DNA of 64,000 nt, from positions 31,879 through 95,878 of the forward strand of contig JBEKBO010000001.1 in NCBI GenBank assembly GCA_050015355.1. Direction: 5' to 3'. Shown here piece after piece: positions 52,180-60,964 of the stretch. The stretch's first letter is position 1; each line of letters begins with the position of its first letter. This stretch comes from CAWBRT01 sp050015355 (GTDB lineage: Bacteria; Acidobacteriota; Terriglobia; Terriglobales; Acidobacteriaceae). The translations under genes were made by a program, and so were the position numbers. A model generated the notes under the pieces. That model ran no database searches and had not been told where the DNA came from. It was given only the letters and a program-made list of their open reading frames with translations.

Positions 52180-53523
52180 TCATGCGACAGCGGCAGTCTG
52201 CTCGGAGATGCCCTTCAATGGCCGATCCGGACGAACAAAGGCCCAAGCGGTTGCGCCAACGATCCCGGACAAAGCAGTCACCAGGATAGCGGCTTTCCAA
52301 CCCCATCCGGTAGCGACCCAGGCGACAATGATCGGGGCCATGCCGCCGATCAGGTTGCCCAGGAAGTTCATCCAGCCGGAGACCGATCCGGAGAACTTGC
52401 CGCCCAGATCGGAGGCGCTCGTCCAACTGGAGTTCATGCTGAATCCCAGGAACGCCAGCGCCACCGAAAGCCAGAAGATCGTCGGCACCTTGCCATCGGA
52501 GATGGCGGTCATATACAGGCCCAGGCAGCACATCAACTGCCCGACGCCGCCGAACCAGGCGCGCGCCTTTGAGGTCGCCAGCTTGCGCCCGATCACGTAG
52601 TCGGTCGCCAGGCCGCAGATGACGTTGCCGATGGCGAACGAGAGTTCCGGAATGGCCGCCGCGAATCCCATCGCCTTCAGCGAGAAGTGATGGGCCTCCA
52701 GCAGGTAAACGGGAAGCCAGGCGATGAACACGTAGGAGACGAAGTTGGCGGTGCCCAACTGACAGCCGATGCACCAGAACTGCGGCGAGCGCAGGAACTG
52801 GCTCCAGGGGGCCAGCGCCTTCTTTTGATTCGGGGCGGCAACTGGTTGTCCGTCGGCGATGTGATCCAGCTCCGCTTGGTTGACGAAACGGCTCTCGTGC
52901 GGATACGTCCGAATCATCACGTAATACGCCAAGGCGATGAAGACGCCGATTCCGCCGCAGACCCAGAACACGGAGCGCCAGCCGTAGTGAATCACCAGCA
53001 TGGTGCACACCGGGATGCCGAAGACCGGACCGAGTTTGGAGCCCATCAGCATGATGCCTACGGCACGGCCGCGCTCACGCTTTGGAAACCAGTTGAAGAT
53101 GGCGGTGTTCAGGCCGGGATAAGCGGGCGCCTCGCCGATGCCGAACATGGCCCGAATCACCACCCACGTCCCAAAGGTGCTACAGGCCGCGGTCAGCGAG
53201 GTAAAGATCGACCACCACGCGAGCGAGAGCGGGACAATCTTGCGGTGCCCGAAGAACTCCACCAGCGTGCCGGAGGGAATCTGGAAGAGGGCATACGACA
53301 GGAAGAACACGGTTTGAAAGAACCCGAGCTGCACCTTGGTGAAGTGAAGCTCCTTCATGATCGACGGGGCCGCCACGGCCAGGTTGACCCGGTCCAGATA
53401 GTTCATGAAGATCATGAGCATGGCAAAAAACGCCAGCACCCAGCGGTAGTTGGTCCGCTTCACCGGCAGCGTGGATTGCGACGATTGAACGGCGTCCGGT
53501 TTTTGATCGATAGTAGCGCCCAT
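52180..53523 (-). CDS. MFS transporter, anion:cation symporter (ACS) family
   Basis: The 447-residue carrier has 12 membrane segments. YLDRVNLAVAAPSIMKELHF and the RAMFGIGEAPAYPGLN block are diagnostic of ACS proteins, which move organic anions such as tartrate, galactonate, hexuronate or phthalate with protons or sodium. The loop between halves contains the LDHIADGQPVAAPNQKK linker. It lies between SucD and ferredoxin genes on the same strand, suggesting uptake of the acid that is then CoA-activated. Confidence 0.9.
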   Translation of the reverse strand: MGATIDQKPDAVQSSQSTLPVKRTNYRWVLAFFAMLMIFMNYLDRVNLAVAAPSIMKELHFTKVQLGFFQTVFFLSYALFQIPSGTLVEFFGHRKIVPLSLAWWSIFTSLTAACSTFGTWVVIRAMFGIGEAPAYPGLNTAIFNWFPKRERGRAVGIMLMGSKLGPVFGIPVCTMLVIHYGWRSVFWVCGGIGVFIALAYYVMIRTYPHESRFVNQAELDHIADGQPVAAPNQKKALAPWSQFLRSPQFWCIGCQLGTANFVSYVFIAWLPVYLLEAHHFSLKAMGFAAAIPELSFAIGNVICGLATDYVIGRKLATSKARAWFGGVGQLMCCLGLYMTAISDGKVPTIFWLSVALAFLGFSMNSSWTSASDLGGKFSGSVSGWMNFLGNLIGGMAPIIVAWVATGWGWKAAILVTALSGIVGATAWAFVRPDRPLKGISEQTAAVA

Positions 53524-53558
53524 GTTCCCTCCGCGACCTCGCCTTTCTGTTGCAAATA

Positions 53559-54482
53559 CTAAATGCCGGCGGCCCGGCCCTTGCCCAGGAGCTGTCTTCC
53601 ACGCGCTTCTTCAGTTGCGAGCGACTCGCGCACGGCAGTAATCATTTCGCTGAATGTCTTGGTGACAATGGCCCCGGCTTTGGCCAGGGCCGTGTATTTC
53701 GACGCGCTCGATCCGGTTCCTCCCGAGATGATCGCACCCGCATGGCCCATCCTCTTTCCGGCGGGCGCCGTCTGCCCCGCGATGAAGGCGATCACCGGTT
53801 TCGGGTAACCAGTCTCCAGGTACTTGGCGGCCAGTTCCTCGCCGGTGCCGCCAATCTCGCCGACCATGACCACGACTTTGGTTTCGTCATCGGCGGCGAA
53901 CTCCTTGAGCACATCGATGAAATCCATGCCGCGGATTGGATCGCCGCCGATTCCAATGCAGGTGGTTTGCCCGATACCCATTTCCGTGAGCGTTGCCCCG
54001 ATGTCGTGGGTTAGCGTCCCGCTGCGGGCAACCACGCCGACCGGACCCGGGCTGTAAATTGAACCGGGCATGATGCCGACCTTGGTTTTTCCGGGGCTGA
54101 TAACGCCGATCGTGTTTGGCCCCACAATCCTGACTCCGCGCTCAATGGCCAATTGCTTCACGTAAGCGGTATCGTGAATCGGAACAAACTCACTGATGAC
54201 GACGACCAGCTTGATACCGCTTTCAATAGCCTCGATGGCGCATTCCTTCGCCGCATACGGTGGCACGAGCACCAGGGTCGCATCGATGGCCGTATGTTCC
54301 AGCGCCTCCGGGACGGTGTTGTAAACGGGCACGCCGCCAACCTTGGAGCCGCCTTTTCCGGGCGAAATGCCAGCCACCAGATCCACGCCGTAATCGAGCA
54401 TGTACTTGGTGTGCAGGCCTCCCATTTTTCCGGTAATCCCCTGCAACAGCACCTTTGTTTTCCGGTTGATCAGAATCGCCAT
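53559..54482 (-). CDS. Succinyl-CoA synthetase-like alpha subunit (second pair)
   Basis: The 307-residue protein has the CoA-binding domain (VLLQGITGKMGGLHTKYML, GPNTIGVISPGKTKVGIMPG) and the phosphohistidine in RMGHAGAIISGG (about 248). The ATG at 54482 lies one base after the stop of the beta-subunit gene, indicating coupling. The features are closer to classical SucD than those of the other alpha subunit at 40618. A tail of Ala/Arg/Gly residues closes the protein. Confidence 0.9.
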   Translation of the reverse strand: MAILINRKTKVLLQGITGKMGGLHTKYMLDYGVDLVAGISPGKGGSKVGGVPVYNTVPEALEHTAIDATLVLVPPYAAKECAIEAIESGIKLVVVISEFVPIHDTAYVKQLAIERGVRIVGPNTIGVISPGKTKVGIMPGSIYSPGPVGVVARSGTLTHDIGATLTEMGIGQTTCIGIGGDPIRGMDFIDVLKEFAADDETKVVVMVGEIGGTGEELAAKYLETGYPKPVIAFIAGQTAPAGKRMGHAGAIISGGTGSSASKYTALAKAGAIVTKTFSEMITAVRESLATEEARGRQLLGKGRAAGI

Positions 54483-54483
54483 C

Positions 54484-55620
54484 TTACGCGCCCTTTCCCA
54501 CAAGTCCTACGATTTGCACGACCGCCTCTTCCGTGGTTCCAAATTTCACAACCGGAATATTCCGGTCTTCGAGCAGCTTCCAGCCTTCATCCTGTGAGTG
54601 GCCGCGCATCTTGACCAGGATTTTAACCGTGGGCTTGTCTTCGTCGATGACGTTTGCGATTCCTCTGCCCATCCATTCGCAGTTATTAATACCGCCAAAG
54701 GCGTTTACCAAAACGCCTTTCACGCCCGGGGTCGCCAGGCAGATGCGCAAAGCCTCCGCCATCTTCTCGCTTGAAATGCCGCCGCCGGTATCCAAGAAGC
54801 AGGCGGACGTGGCCCCGTAGTGCGAGATCAAGTCCATGGTGGCCATCGCCAGACCGGCGCCGCTGCCCAAAACGGCGATATTGCCCTCCAGTTGCACGTA
54901 ATTCAGGCCCCCGTTTCTGGCCCGTGCCTCCAGCGGCGTACCTGCCTCGAAACGCGGGACGATCTGTTGCCGGGCCAGCGAGGAGTCATCGATCACCATC
55001 TTCGAATCGATGGCCACGACTTCTCCCTGGCGAGTGATGACCAGCGGATTGATTTCAGCCGTGGTGGCGTCGCTGCCGTGGAAGACTTCGATCAGCTTTT
55101 GCAGGACCTGCGCGACTTTCGGCAGCAGGTCGGCTTGCAATCCCGAGCCTCTCAGAAAGTCGACGATTCTAAAGCCTCGCACCGGCTGCGTAGGCGGCAG
55201 ATGCATTCTCAGAACCTTCTCCGGCGTTGTTCTCGCCACCTCTTCAATGTCCATGCCTCCGCTGGTCGAGAACATCAGCACCGGAAGCCCATTCTGCGGA
55301 TCGAAGGTGGCGCCGGCATAGAGTTCCTGGGCGATCTCGATTTTTTCGCTGAGCAACACGCTTTCCGTTTTTTCGCCTTGGATGACCAAGCCAAGAATTC
55401 GCCCGGTATGCTCGATCAATTCGGCCTGGTTGGCCGCAATTCGCACCCCGCCTGCCTTGCCGCGTCCGCCCGTCAGCACTTGCGCTTTGACCACGACTGG
55501 GTAGCCGAGCGTTTCGACCGCTTTCAGCGCTTCTTCAACCGACCGAACCAACACTGCCGCAGAAACTTTTATGCCGTACTTGGCAAAGATCTCCCGCCCC
55601 TCATGTTCAAAGAGCCGCAT
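54484..55620 (-). CDS. Succinyl-CoA synthetase-like beta subunit (second pair)
   Basis: The 378-residue ATP-grasp protein begins LFEHEGREIFAKYGI. VVVKAQVLTGGRGKAGGVR is the ATP-grasp lysine region, AEINPLVITRQGEV the metal site and FLDTGGGISSEKMAEALRIC the ligase-domain block. Length is near the usual 388. It is the first gene of the minus-strand acid operon, and is divergent from the glycoside-hydrolase-like gene. Succinate is the default substrate, malate or another hydroxyacid an alternative. Confidence 0.9.
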   Translation of the reverse strand: MRLFEHEGREIFAKYGIKVSAAVLVRSVEEALKAVETLGYPVVVKAQVLTGGRGKAGGVRIAANQAELIEHTGRILGLVIQGEKTESVLLSEKIEIAQELYAGATFDPQNGLPVLMFSTSGGMDIEEVARTTPEKVLRMHLPPTQPVRGFRIVDFLRGSGLQADLLPKVAQVLQKLIEVFHGSDATTAEINPLVITRQGEVVAIDSKMVIDDSSLARQQIVPRFEAGTPLEARARNGGLNYVQLEGNIAVLGSGAGLAMATMDLISHYGATSACFLDTGGGISSEKMAEALRICLATPGVKGVLVNAFGGINNCEWMGRGIANVIDEDKPTVKILVKMRGHSQDEGWKLLEDRNIPVVKFGTTEEAVVQIVGLVGKGA

Positions 55621-55880
55621 AAATTCCCTTCCGTTGGATCAGCTTCTTTGTTCCGTCCAATTATTGCAGATGGCGTCGCATGTCGGCAGGACAATTGTCA
55701 CAAATGCGAGAACGGCGCAGGTGTAGAGTGTCCACCCCAGAAAACAGTCCACACGGGGCAAAACTCCGGCTGGCCCGAGCTTCGCCGCGCGATTCGACGG
55801 CTGCCTGCGTGGCGGCGACCTGGCGCATCCCTGCAAAAAAAGCGGCTAGCGGTACAATCGGGCAGAGAGATGGAGGAAAG

Positions 55881-58130
55881 ATGCACTGGGGAAGAATGCT
55901 TACGGCAAAGGTGATCGCGGGTCTGTTGGCAATGGCCGTGCTTGGCTCCTGCGAATCCTTACACGGTGCCTTCGCCAAGCTTAGCGGGCAAATGTCTATC
56001 ACCAGCGATACTCTTCCCGCTGCCAGCAATCAGGAGGGCTACCGAGCCGCGCTCGTCGCCGAAGGGGGCACGGCACCATATAAGTGGATTCTGCTGGACG
56101 GGTGGCTTCCCGCCGGACTGAAGCTGCAAGATGACGGTGTCTTGACGGGGACTCCCGAATTGCCAGGAGAGTTCTATTTCACGGTTCAGGCAACGGACGC
56201 TTCAGACCCCGTCCGAAGTGTCAGCAAGTTGCTAAAGCTGCGCGTCTCATCGCCAGGACTATCGATCGTCACCAGCAATTCCGAGCTTCCGTGGGGGCGG
56301 GTAGGCACCGACTACCAGGCAAAGCTCACGGCATGGGGCGGTCTGAAGCCGTATGCCTGGAGAGCGCCTGATCCCCTTCCTCCGGGATTAAAGTTGCAAA
56401 ATGACGGGAGCCTTTCGGGCACGCCGGCACAGGGCGGCGATTTTGCTTTCACGGTCCAGCTTTCCGACCTCAGGCAAAGCGCAAATAGAAGGTTCCGCGT
56501 TCACATCAGCCCAGCGCAAGTCGATGCTTTCGGGGGAGTCATAGCCTTGCCCTCGCCTCGGGGAGCAACCGGCCGGTGGCGCACCGAGAAGATCGGTAAA
56601 CGCTGGGTTCTGGTCACCCCGGCCGGCCACGCTTTCTGGATGGTCGGCATTTGGGGAGTCACCGGCGATACCAGCCCGGACGAGCGCGGCGGCAACTACA
56701 ATCAGCGGACATCGGCGAAGTACGGAAGCCCGCAGACGACCTGGCTCCAGGCAAACAGGCGATTGCGATCCTGGGGCTTTAATTCGGTCGGACCTTGGAG
56801 TTACCGGATGATTCTGCCCATCAACTTTGAGGCGGAGTGGGGCGGAACGCAACCGGTGAAGTTTCCCTATACAGCTAGAGGCGTGGACTCTTCCGATCAT
56901 GGGCGCGCAGCCGGGCTGTTCAAGAACCTTTACGCCGGCCTCGATAAAGACATGGCGCACTACATTTGGCACACGGCCAATTTCCCCGATGTCTTTGACC
57001 CCGCGTGGGTCAGCAACACGCATCGTCAATACGCTACTGACAGCTCCCTTGCTTGGCAGTCGAAGTCGCCCTATTTCATGGGCGCCTTTTCCGACGAGAC
57101 TGACAATCTGTTAGGCTTCGGCCCCGGCCCTGAGTTCACCACCGATCCCCCTGGTAAGACTCACCAACATCTGGGCTATATCGCGCTGGTGACCGCCCCA
57201 GTCCAGTTCACGAACCCTTATTCTTCGCCGGCCGGCCAGCGCTATGGGGACACAAAGGTTTACACGAAATATGCTCTGCGAGACTTCCTGAAGGTGAGAT
57301 ACGGAAGTATCGAGGCGCTGAATGCGGCATGGCTTTCCAGCTATACGACCTTCGACAGCGATGGTGGATGGCCAACCGGAAGCGGGTTGCTGGACGAGAA
57401 TGGAAGAACGACGCACAAATGGTTGGGAACAGCGGACCCGATATTGCCGCGTGACGCAGGCGCAGCTCCAAATATGGTGAAGGACCTGGATGAGTTTCTA
57501 TACCTGATGACGCGGCAATTGCTTTCGGTGCAGCGGGACGCATTTAGAGCGGCAGTCCCGAACGGTTTGTTTTTTGGGCCCACGTATCTGGGCAACTGGT
57601 TTGCCCCGGCGCGAGCTCCCATCTACCGCGCCGCTGGCGAGATCCTTGACGTGCTGAGCGTGGCTACGGATTGCAGTCAGGCGCAACTGGACTTTATAAC
57701 GCGCGCCGCCGGGGATGTTCCGCTGATCATCTGGGAAGGCATGGTGGCAAACCCGGACTCCAGCCGTTGGCGCCATACGGACTCCGACGTTGCCTCCGCG
57801 TCGTGGTATGTGAAAACCCAGACGGCTCGTGCGCAACGCTATCAGCGCCGCCTGGACTTTCTCTTTTCAGGGGTTTCTTCTTCTACTGGCTCTAATCCTT
57901 ATGTGGGAATGCTGTGGTGGTTGTGGCTCGACATGATCGGGGAGCAGAAGAACTGGGGACTGGCTTCGTTAATGGACAACGCCTACGATGGAATCGAGGC
58001 TGGCATGGCCCCCGGGGTCGATGCCTGGGGATATCCGACGGGCGGCGAGGAAAAGAATTACGGCGATTTCATCGGGCCCGCGCGGGCGATCAACTTCTCG
58101 GTTCTGGAGAGGTTGTCAAATGGAAAATGA
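55881..58130 (+). CDS. Putative secreted glycoside hydrolase with two He_PIG Ig-like domains
   Basis: The 749-residue protein starts with a signal peptide whose end, AVLGSC, looks like a lipobox (Cys about 24). Two repeated Ig-like modules follow (about 35-120 and 125-215), each ending in LTGTPELPGEF or LSGTPAQGGDF, the He_PIG hallmark. The rest (about 220-749) resembles agarase/GH42-GH50-type TIM barrels: FWMVGIWGVTG and AFSDETDN near 390 may hold an acid residue. GGAGG is 4 nt upstream of the ATG. It probably cuts a polysaccharide at the cell surface. The catalytic glutamates cannot be assigned with certainty. Confidence 0.6.
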   Translation: MHWGRMLTAKVIAGLLAMAVLGSCESLHGAFAKLSGQMSITSDTLPAASNQEGYRAALVAEGGTAPYKWILLDGWLPAGLKLQDDGVLTGTPELPGEFYFTVQATDASDPVRSVSKLLKLRVSSPGLSIVTSNSELPWGRVGTDYQAKLTAWGGLKPYAWRAPDPLPPGLKLQNDGSLSGTPAQGGDFAFTVQLSDLRQSANRRFRVHISPAQVDAFGGVIALPSPRGATGRWRTEKIGKRWVLVTPAGHAFWMVGIWGVTGDTSPDERGGNYNQRTSAKYGSPQTTWLQANRRLRSWGFNSVGPWSYRMILPINFEAEWGGTQPVKFPYTARGVDSSDHGRAAGLFKNLYAGLDKDMAHYIWHTANFPDVFDPAWVSNTHRQYATDSSLAWQSKSPYFMGAFSDETDNLLGFGPGPEFTTDPPGKTHQHLGYIALVTAPVQFTNPYSSPAGQRYGDTKVYTKYALRDFLKVRYGSIEALNAAWLSSYTTFDSDGGWPTGSGLLDENGRTTHKWLGTADPILPRDAGAAPNMVKDLDEFLYLMTRQLLSVQRDAFRAAVPNGLFFGPTYLGNWFAPARAPIYRAAGEILDVLSVATDCSQAQLDFITRAAGDVPLIIWEGMVANPDSSRWRHTDSDVASASWYVKTQTARAQRYQRRLDFLFSGVSSSTGSNPYVGMLWWLWLDMIGEQKNWGLASLMDNAYDGIEAGMAPGVDAWGYPTGGEEKNYGDFIGPARAINFSVLERLSNGK

Positions 58131-58182
58131 AAGGTCCCCGGCGTAAATGCAACCTGCCGCATGCCGTGGCCGTTGCTGGAAG

Positions 58183-59268
58183 CTACCGCTTCGCCTGGAA
58201 CGCTACTTCAACCGCTTCAAAAACTCGCTCAAAGAATATCTCGGGTGAAAATGCCGCCGCGGCTTCCTTCGCGTTGTGCCCCAGGAAGCGGGCAAACTCG
58301 GGCTCGGTGAAGACACGGTCAATGGCGGCCCGAAGCGATTCGCTATCGCCCGGCGTCAGCAGAAGGCCCGTCTTGCCGGGTTCGAGATAGCTCTTGTATT
58401 CGGCGCTGCCCAACACGATGAGAGGCTTGCCGAGCTTTGTCGCGTTCGCAATCACGGTGTGCCCGCCAGTGTGAATATCATGCTCCGGAAGGGGCACAAC
58501 CACAGCCCGGGCGCCAGCCATCAACTCATCAAACCTGCCTGGATTGACGGCCACGACTTCCACGTTCGCGGGGAGTTCCATGCCATGAAAGTAGCTTGTC
58601 TGCAGCGTGCAGATGACTGTGCGGTACGGCGTACCGGCAACTGCCCGAACCAGGGTTTTATAATCCCTGCACGAGCCACCGGAAAAAATGTAGTCTCCTT
58701 CGGAAACCGGCGGTTCCGGAACATTGAGCGAGTAGTGGTAGGGGACGAAGCAAAACTTTTCTCGAGATACCCCAAGCGCCTCCGAGAAGCGCTCCTTCTC
58801 TTCCGGACTGGCATGCGCGAAGATCTGGTCGATAGCCCGGGTCGCGATCCACATTTGCATGCGCTTAAGGAGAAGCGTCAGCCGGTTGGGAGAAGCGGCC
58901 CAGGGAAAGTCAATCATCACGTGAACGCGGCGGCTGGATTTCGTTCTGAACAGGGACTGCATCAACGCGAACATCTGGCCGACGTGCTCGGCTCCGGTAA
59001 CGACCGCGTCGAAACGCCGGCTCTCACGGAACAAGCGCCAGGACCACAGAAGGCTGCGCCAGTAGCTGTTGTTGACGCGAGAAAATTCCTCGAACCACCC
59101 CGGGAGCAAAACGGTTCTTTTGACCCACTCCGGATGAAACTGCTTGTGGTGAGTTGTCAAGATGGAGAGTTCCGGCGCGGGGCGTGGGCGCACCGTGTTG
59201 CCACCTTCCTTCCCCTGTTCGCAAAAACGGGATGTGTTCTGCTGAGACGCATCGGAGGCGTTCGCCAT
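58183..59268 (-). CDS. Glycosyltransferase (GT4-like, GT-B fold)
   Basis: The 361-residue protein has a C-terminal nucleotide-sugar domain (about 200-350): FSGGSCRDYKTLVRAV, VPLPEHDIHTGGHTVIANATK and KPLIVLGS. The E-x7-E-like end resembles family GT4. N-terminal residues 1-36 form a hydrophilic leader almost shared with the next upstream gene product. It lies last in a minus-strand set with GT39-like and O-antigen ligase-like genes, so a role in LPS or exopolysaccharide assembly is likely. Confidence 0.82.
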   Translation of the reverse strand: MANASDASQQNTSRFCEQGKEGGNTVRPRPAPELSILTTHHKQFHPEWVKRTVLLPGWFEEFSRVNNSYWRSLLWSWRLFRESRRFDAVVTGAEHVGQMFALMQSLFRTKSSRRVHVMIDFPWAASPNRLTLLLKRMQMWIATRAIDQIFAHASPEEKERFSEALGVSREKFCFVPYHYSLNVPEPPVSEGDYIFSGGSCRDYKTLVRAVAGTPYRTVICTLQTSYFHGMELPANVEVVAVNPGRFDELMAGARAVVVPLPEHDIHTGGHTVIANATKLGKPLIVLGSAEYKSYLEPGKTGLLLTPGDSESLRAAIDRVFTEPEFARFLGHNAKEAAAAFSPEIFFERVFEAVEVAFQAKR

Positions 59269-59283
59269 TCTCGCTGATCCTCG
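59159..59283 (-). repeat. Duplicated 5' leader, copy 1
   Basis: About 125 bp including the start codon at 59268 and the region just upstream match 60779-60911 at roughly 80% identity with one 9-nt gap. The copies encode MANASDASQQNTS here and MANVSNASPRNAS in copy 2, up to APELSIL and APNLSIL. After that the genes are unrelated. Confidence 0.75.
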
Positions 59284-59306
59284 GAGAGATGTCCGGCAGT
59301 GCAATG

Positions 59307-60896
59307 CTAAGGCCGCGCCGCCTTCACGGGAAGATAGATCCAATAGTCCCCAAAAGTGGCCGCAAGAAAAAAGCGTTTTGTGAGCATCTCGGAAACGTGC
59401 CGCGCCATGTCCGGTTCGCGGGCTTTGAAAAGCTGAAGCTGCGGTACGCGGTAGAAAAAGTCGAGCACAATGATGTCCGGCGACAGGCCAGTGAGTCCGC
59501 CGAGCCGGGAGTCGTCCACCAACTTACGGTCGTTCAATGCGAACTGTAGCTGCGAAGGCCCCATCACCAGCGCTTGTCTGTTCGAATGATTCTGCACAAA
59601 TTCGATGGTGGCAAGGTAATCATTGCGGTACGTATTCTGCCGGATCTTGATGATGTGCCCGGAAAGCTGCAGCAAAACGAACCCGCACAGAACCACGCTC
59701 AGCACTGGCGCCGGTACGAGCTTATTAGAAATGGCGAACCCCGCAACCGCGGCCAGCAACAGCGCCCACATCGCAATCACATGAACCATGTAATGCGGCC
59801 ATCTCGCACCATCCAACACCGCGAGTTCCACGTAATAAAGGCCGGAAAGCAACAGCAATAGCAAAACACCACGGGCGCGCCGCAGGGCGGGCACGAAGGC
59901 GGCCGAGAGAATCCCGGCCCAGTATGTTAGTAAAATGCCGAGCTTCAACTGGGCGCCTCGACCCTGCGGGGTGAAGTACGTCCCATACCGATTCACAACG
60001 TCGGTCAGAATGGCGCGCACCGGTGAGGAAAACCCGCGCACCCGCTGATTGGAGGCTGCGTAAAACTGTGACAGGAAGATCTCAGGAGCTCGGGCGATAT
60101 AGAGCCCCCACAGACCCGCGAAGATCAGGTATGGAGCGGCAGCCAATGCGAAATCCATCCACCTTAGACGCTTGTGGTCGAGAAAGATGGCGGTGAGCAA
60201 AAGACCGCCTGTGTGTAACGCCCCCACTGGATGGGTAAAACACGCCGCGGCCGCCAAGAATCCACCCACGAAGGACGCAACCCGGACACTCCTTTCCCTC
60301 AATGCGACATACGCCGCAATTCCCCCGAACCCTAACGCCGCAGCCATGACATCCATGCGCACAGTGGCGGCGCTTAGCACCACGGTATAATCCGTCGCCA
60401 AGAAAAGGCCCGCCAGCATGCCGCTCAACGGTGAACCAGTCAAACGTCTGGTGAGCGAAGCGCCGGCGCAAATTAACCCGGCTCCGCAGAGCACCGACAG
60501 CAGTCGAATCGACACGAGCGAGAACCCGACCAACTTAATCCAACCCGCCAAGACGACCAAATACACCGGGAAAGTCCAAAACGTGTAGCGGTCGGAAGCT
60601 AGAAACTCGTGTGTGATCGGGTTCCTGGCCACGCTCGAGATCTTCGACCCGAGGTAGCCGCATTGGGCGAGAGTGTGGGCTGGATCGGCTAACTGACCTT
60701 CATCCGACCAAGGGCTGCGAGTCAGGATGACCGCAATCGTGATGCCCGCGAACATCAGGGCAATGCCGGCCCATATCAGGATGGAGAGATTCGGCGCGGG
60801 GTGCCGACGCGCCGTGTTGCCACCTTCTTTCTCCGGGCATGACTGTTCGCCAGAACGGGATGCGTTCCGTGGAGACGCATTGGAGACGTTCGCCAT
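59307..60896 (-). CDS. Glycosyltransferase family 39-like membrane protein (ArnT/PMT type)
   Basis: The 529-residue protein has about 11-12 membrane segments after a hydrophilic leader. The first loop carries SPWSDEGQLAD (about 65-75); this acidic residue after TM1 is a catalytic feature of GT-C enzymes such as ArnT. The C-terminal periplasmic part (about 420-529) is soluble. It would transfer sugar from a polyprenyl phosphate donor on the outer face of the inner membrane. It lies between the O-antigen-ligase-like and GT4-like genes. Confidence 0.82.
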   Translation of the reverse strand: MANVSNASPRNASRSGEQSCPEKEGGNTARRHPAPNLSILIWAGIALMFAGITIAVILTRSPWSDEGQLADPAHTLAQCGYLGSKISSVARNPITHEFLASDRYTFWTFPVYLVVLAGWIKLVGFSLVSIRLLSVLCGAGLICAGASLTRRLTGSPLSGMLAGLFLATDYTVVLSAATVRMDVMAAALGFGGIAAYVALRERSVRVASFVGGFLAAAACFTHPVGALHTGGLLLTAIFLDHKRLRWMDFALAAAPYLIFAGLWGLYIARAPEIFLSQFYAASNQRVRGFSSPVRAILTDVVNRYGTYFTPQGRGAQLKLGILLTYWAGILSAAFVPALRRARGVLLLLLLSGLYYVELAVLDGARWPHYMVHVIAMWALLLAAVAGFAISNKLVPAPVLSVVLCGFVLLQLSGHIIKIRQNTYRNDYLATIEFVQNHSNRQALVMGPSQLQFALNDRKLVDDSRLGGLTGLSPDIIVLDFFYRVPQLQLFKAREPDMARHVSEMLTKRFFLAATFGDYWIYLPVKAARP

Positions 60897-60911
60897 TCTC
60901 AGTGAATCCTC
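60779..60911 (-). repeat. Duplicated 5' leader, copy 2
   Basis: This is the partner of 59159-59283, covering the start codon at 60896. The match extends slightly upstream of both start codons, so the translation-initiation region was duplicated along with the leader codons. Confidence 0.75.
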
Positions 60912-60964
60912 ACCTGATCGACCGGGAGTATAGCATCGTCGGCGCGCCCTTCCACCGCCGTTGG

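Noticed and set aside
52115..53008. 297-codon minus-strand frame
   Set aside because: It overlaps the ACS-family MFS gene in another frame; composition is Arg/Gly-rich and no motif is visible.
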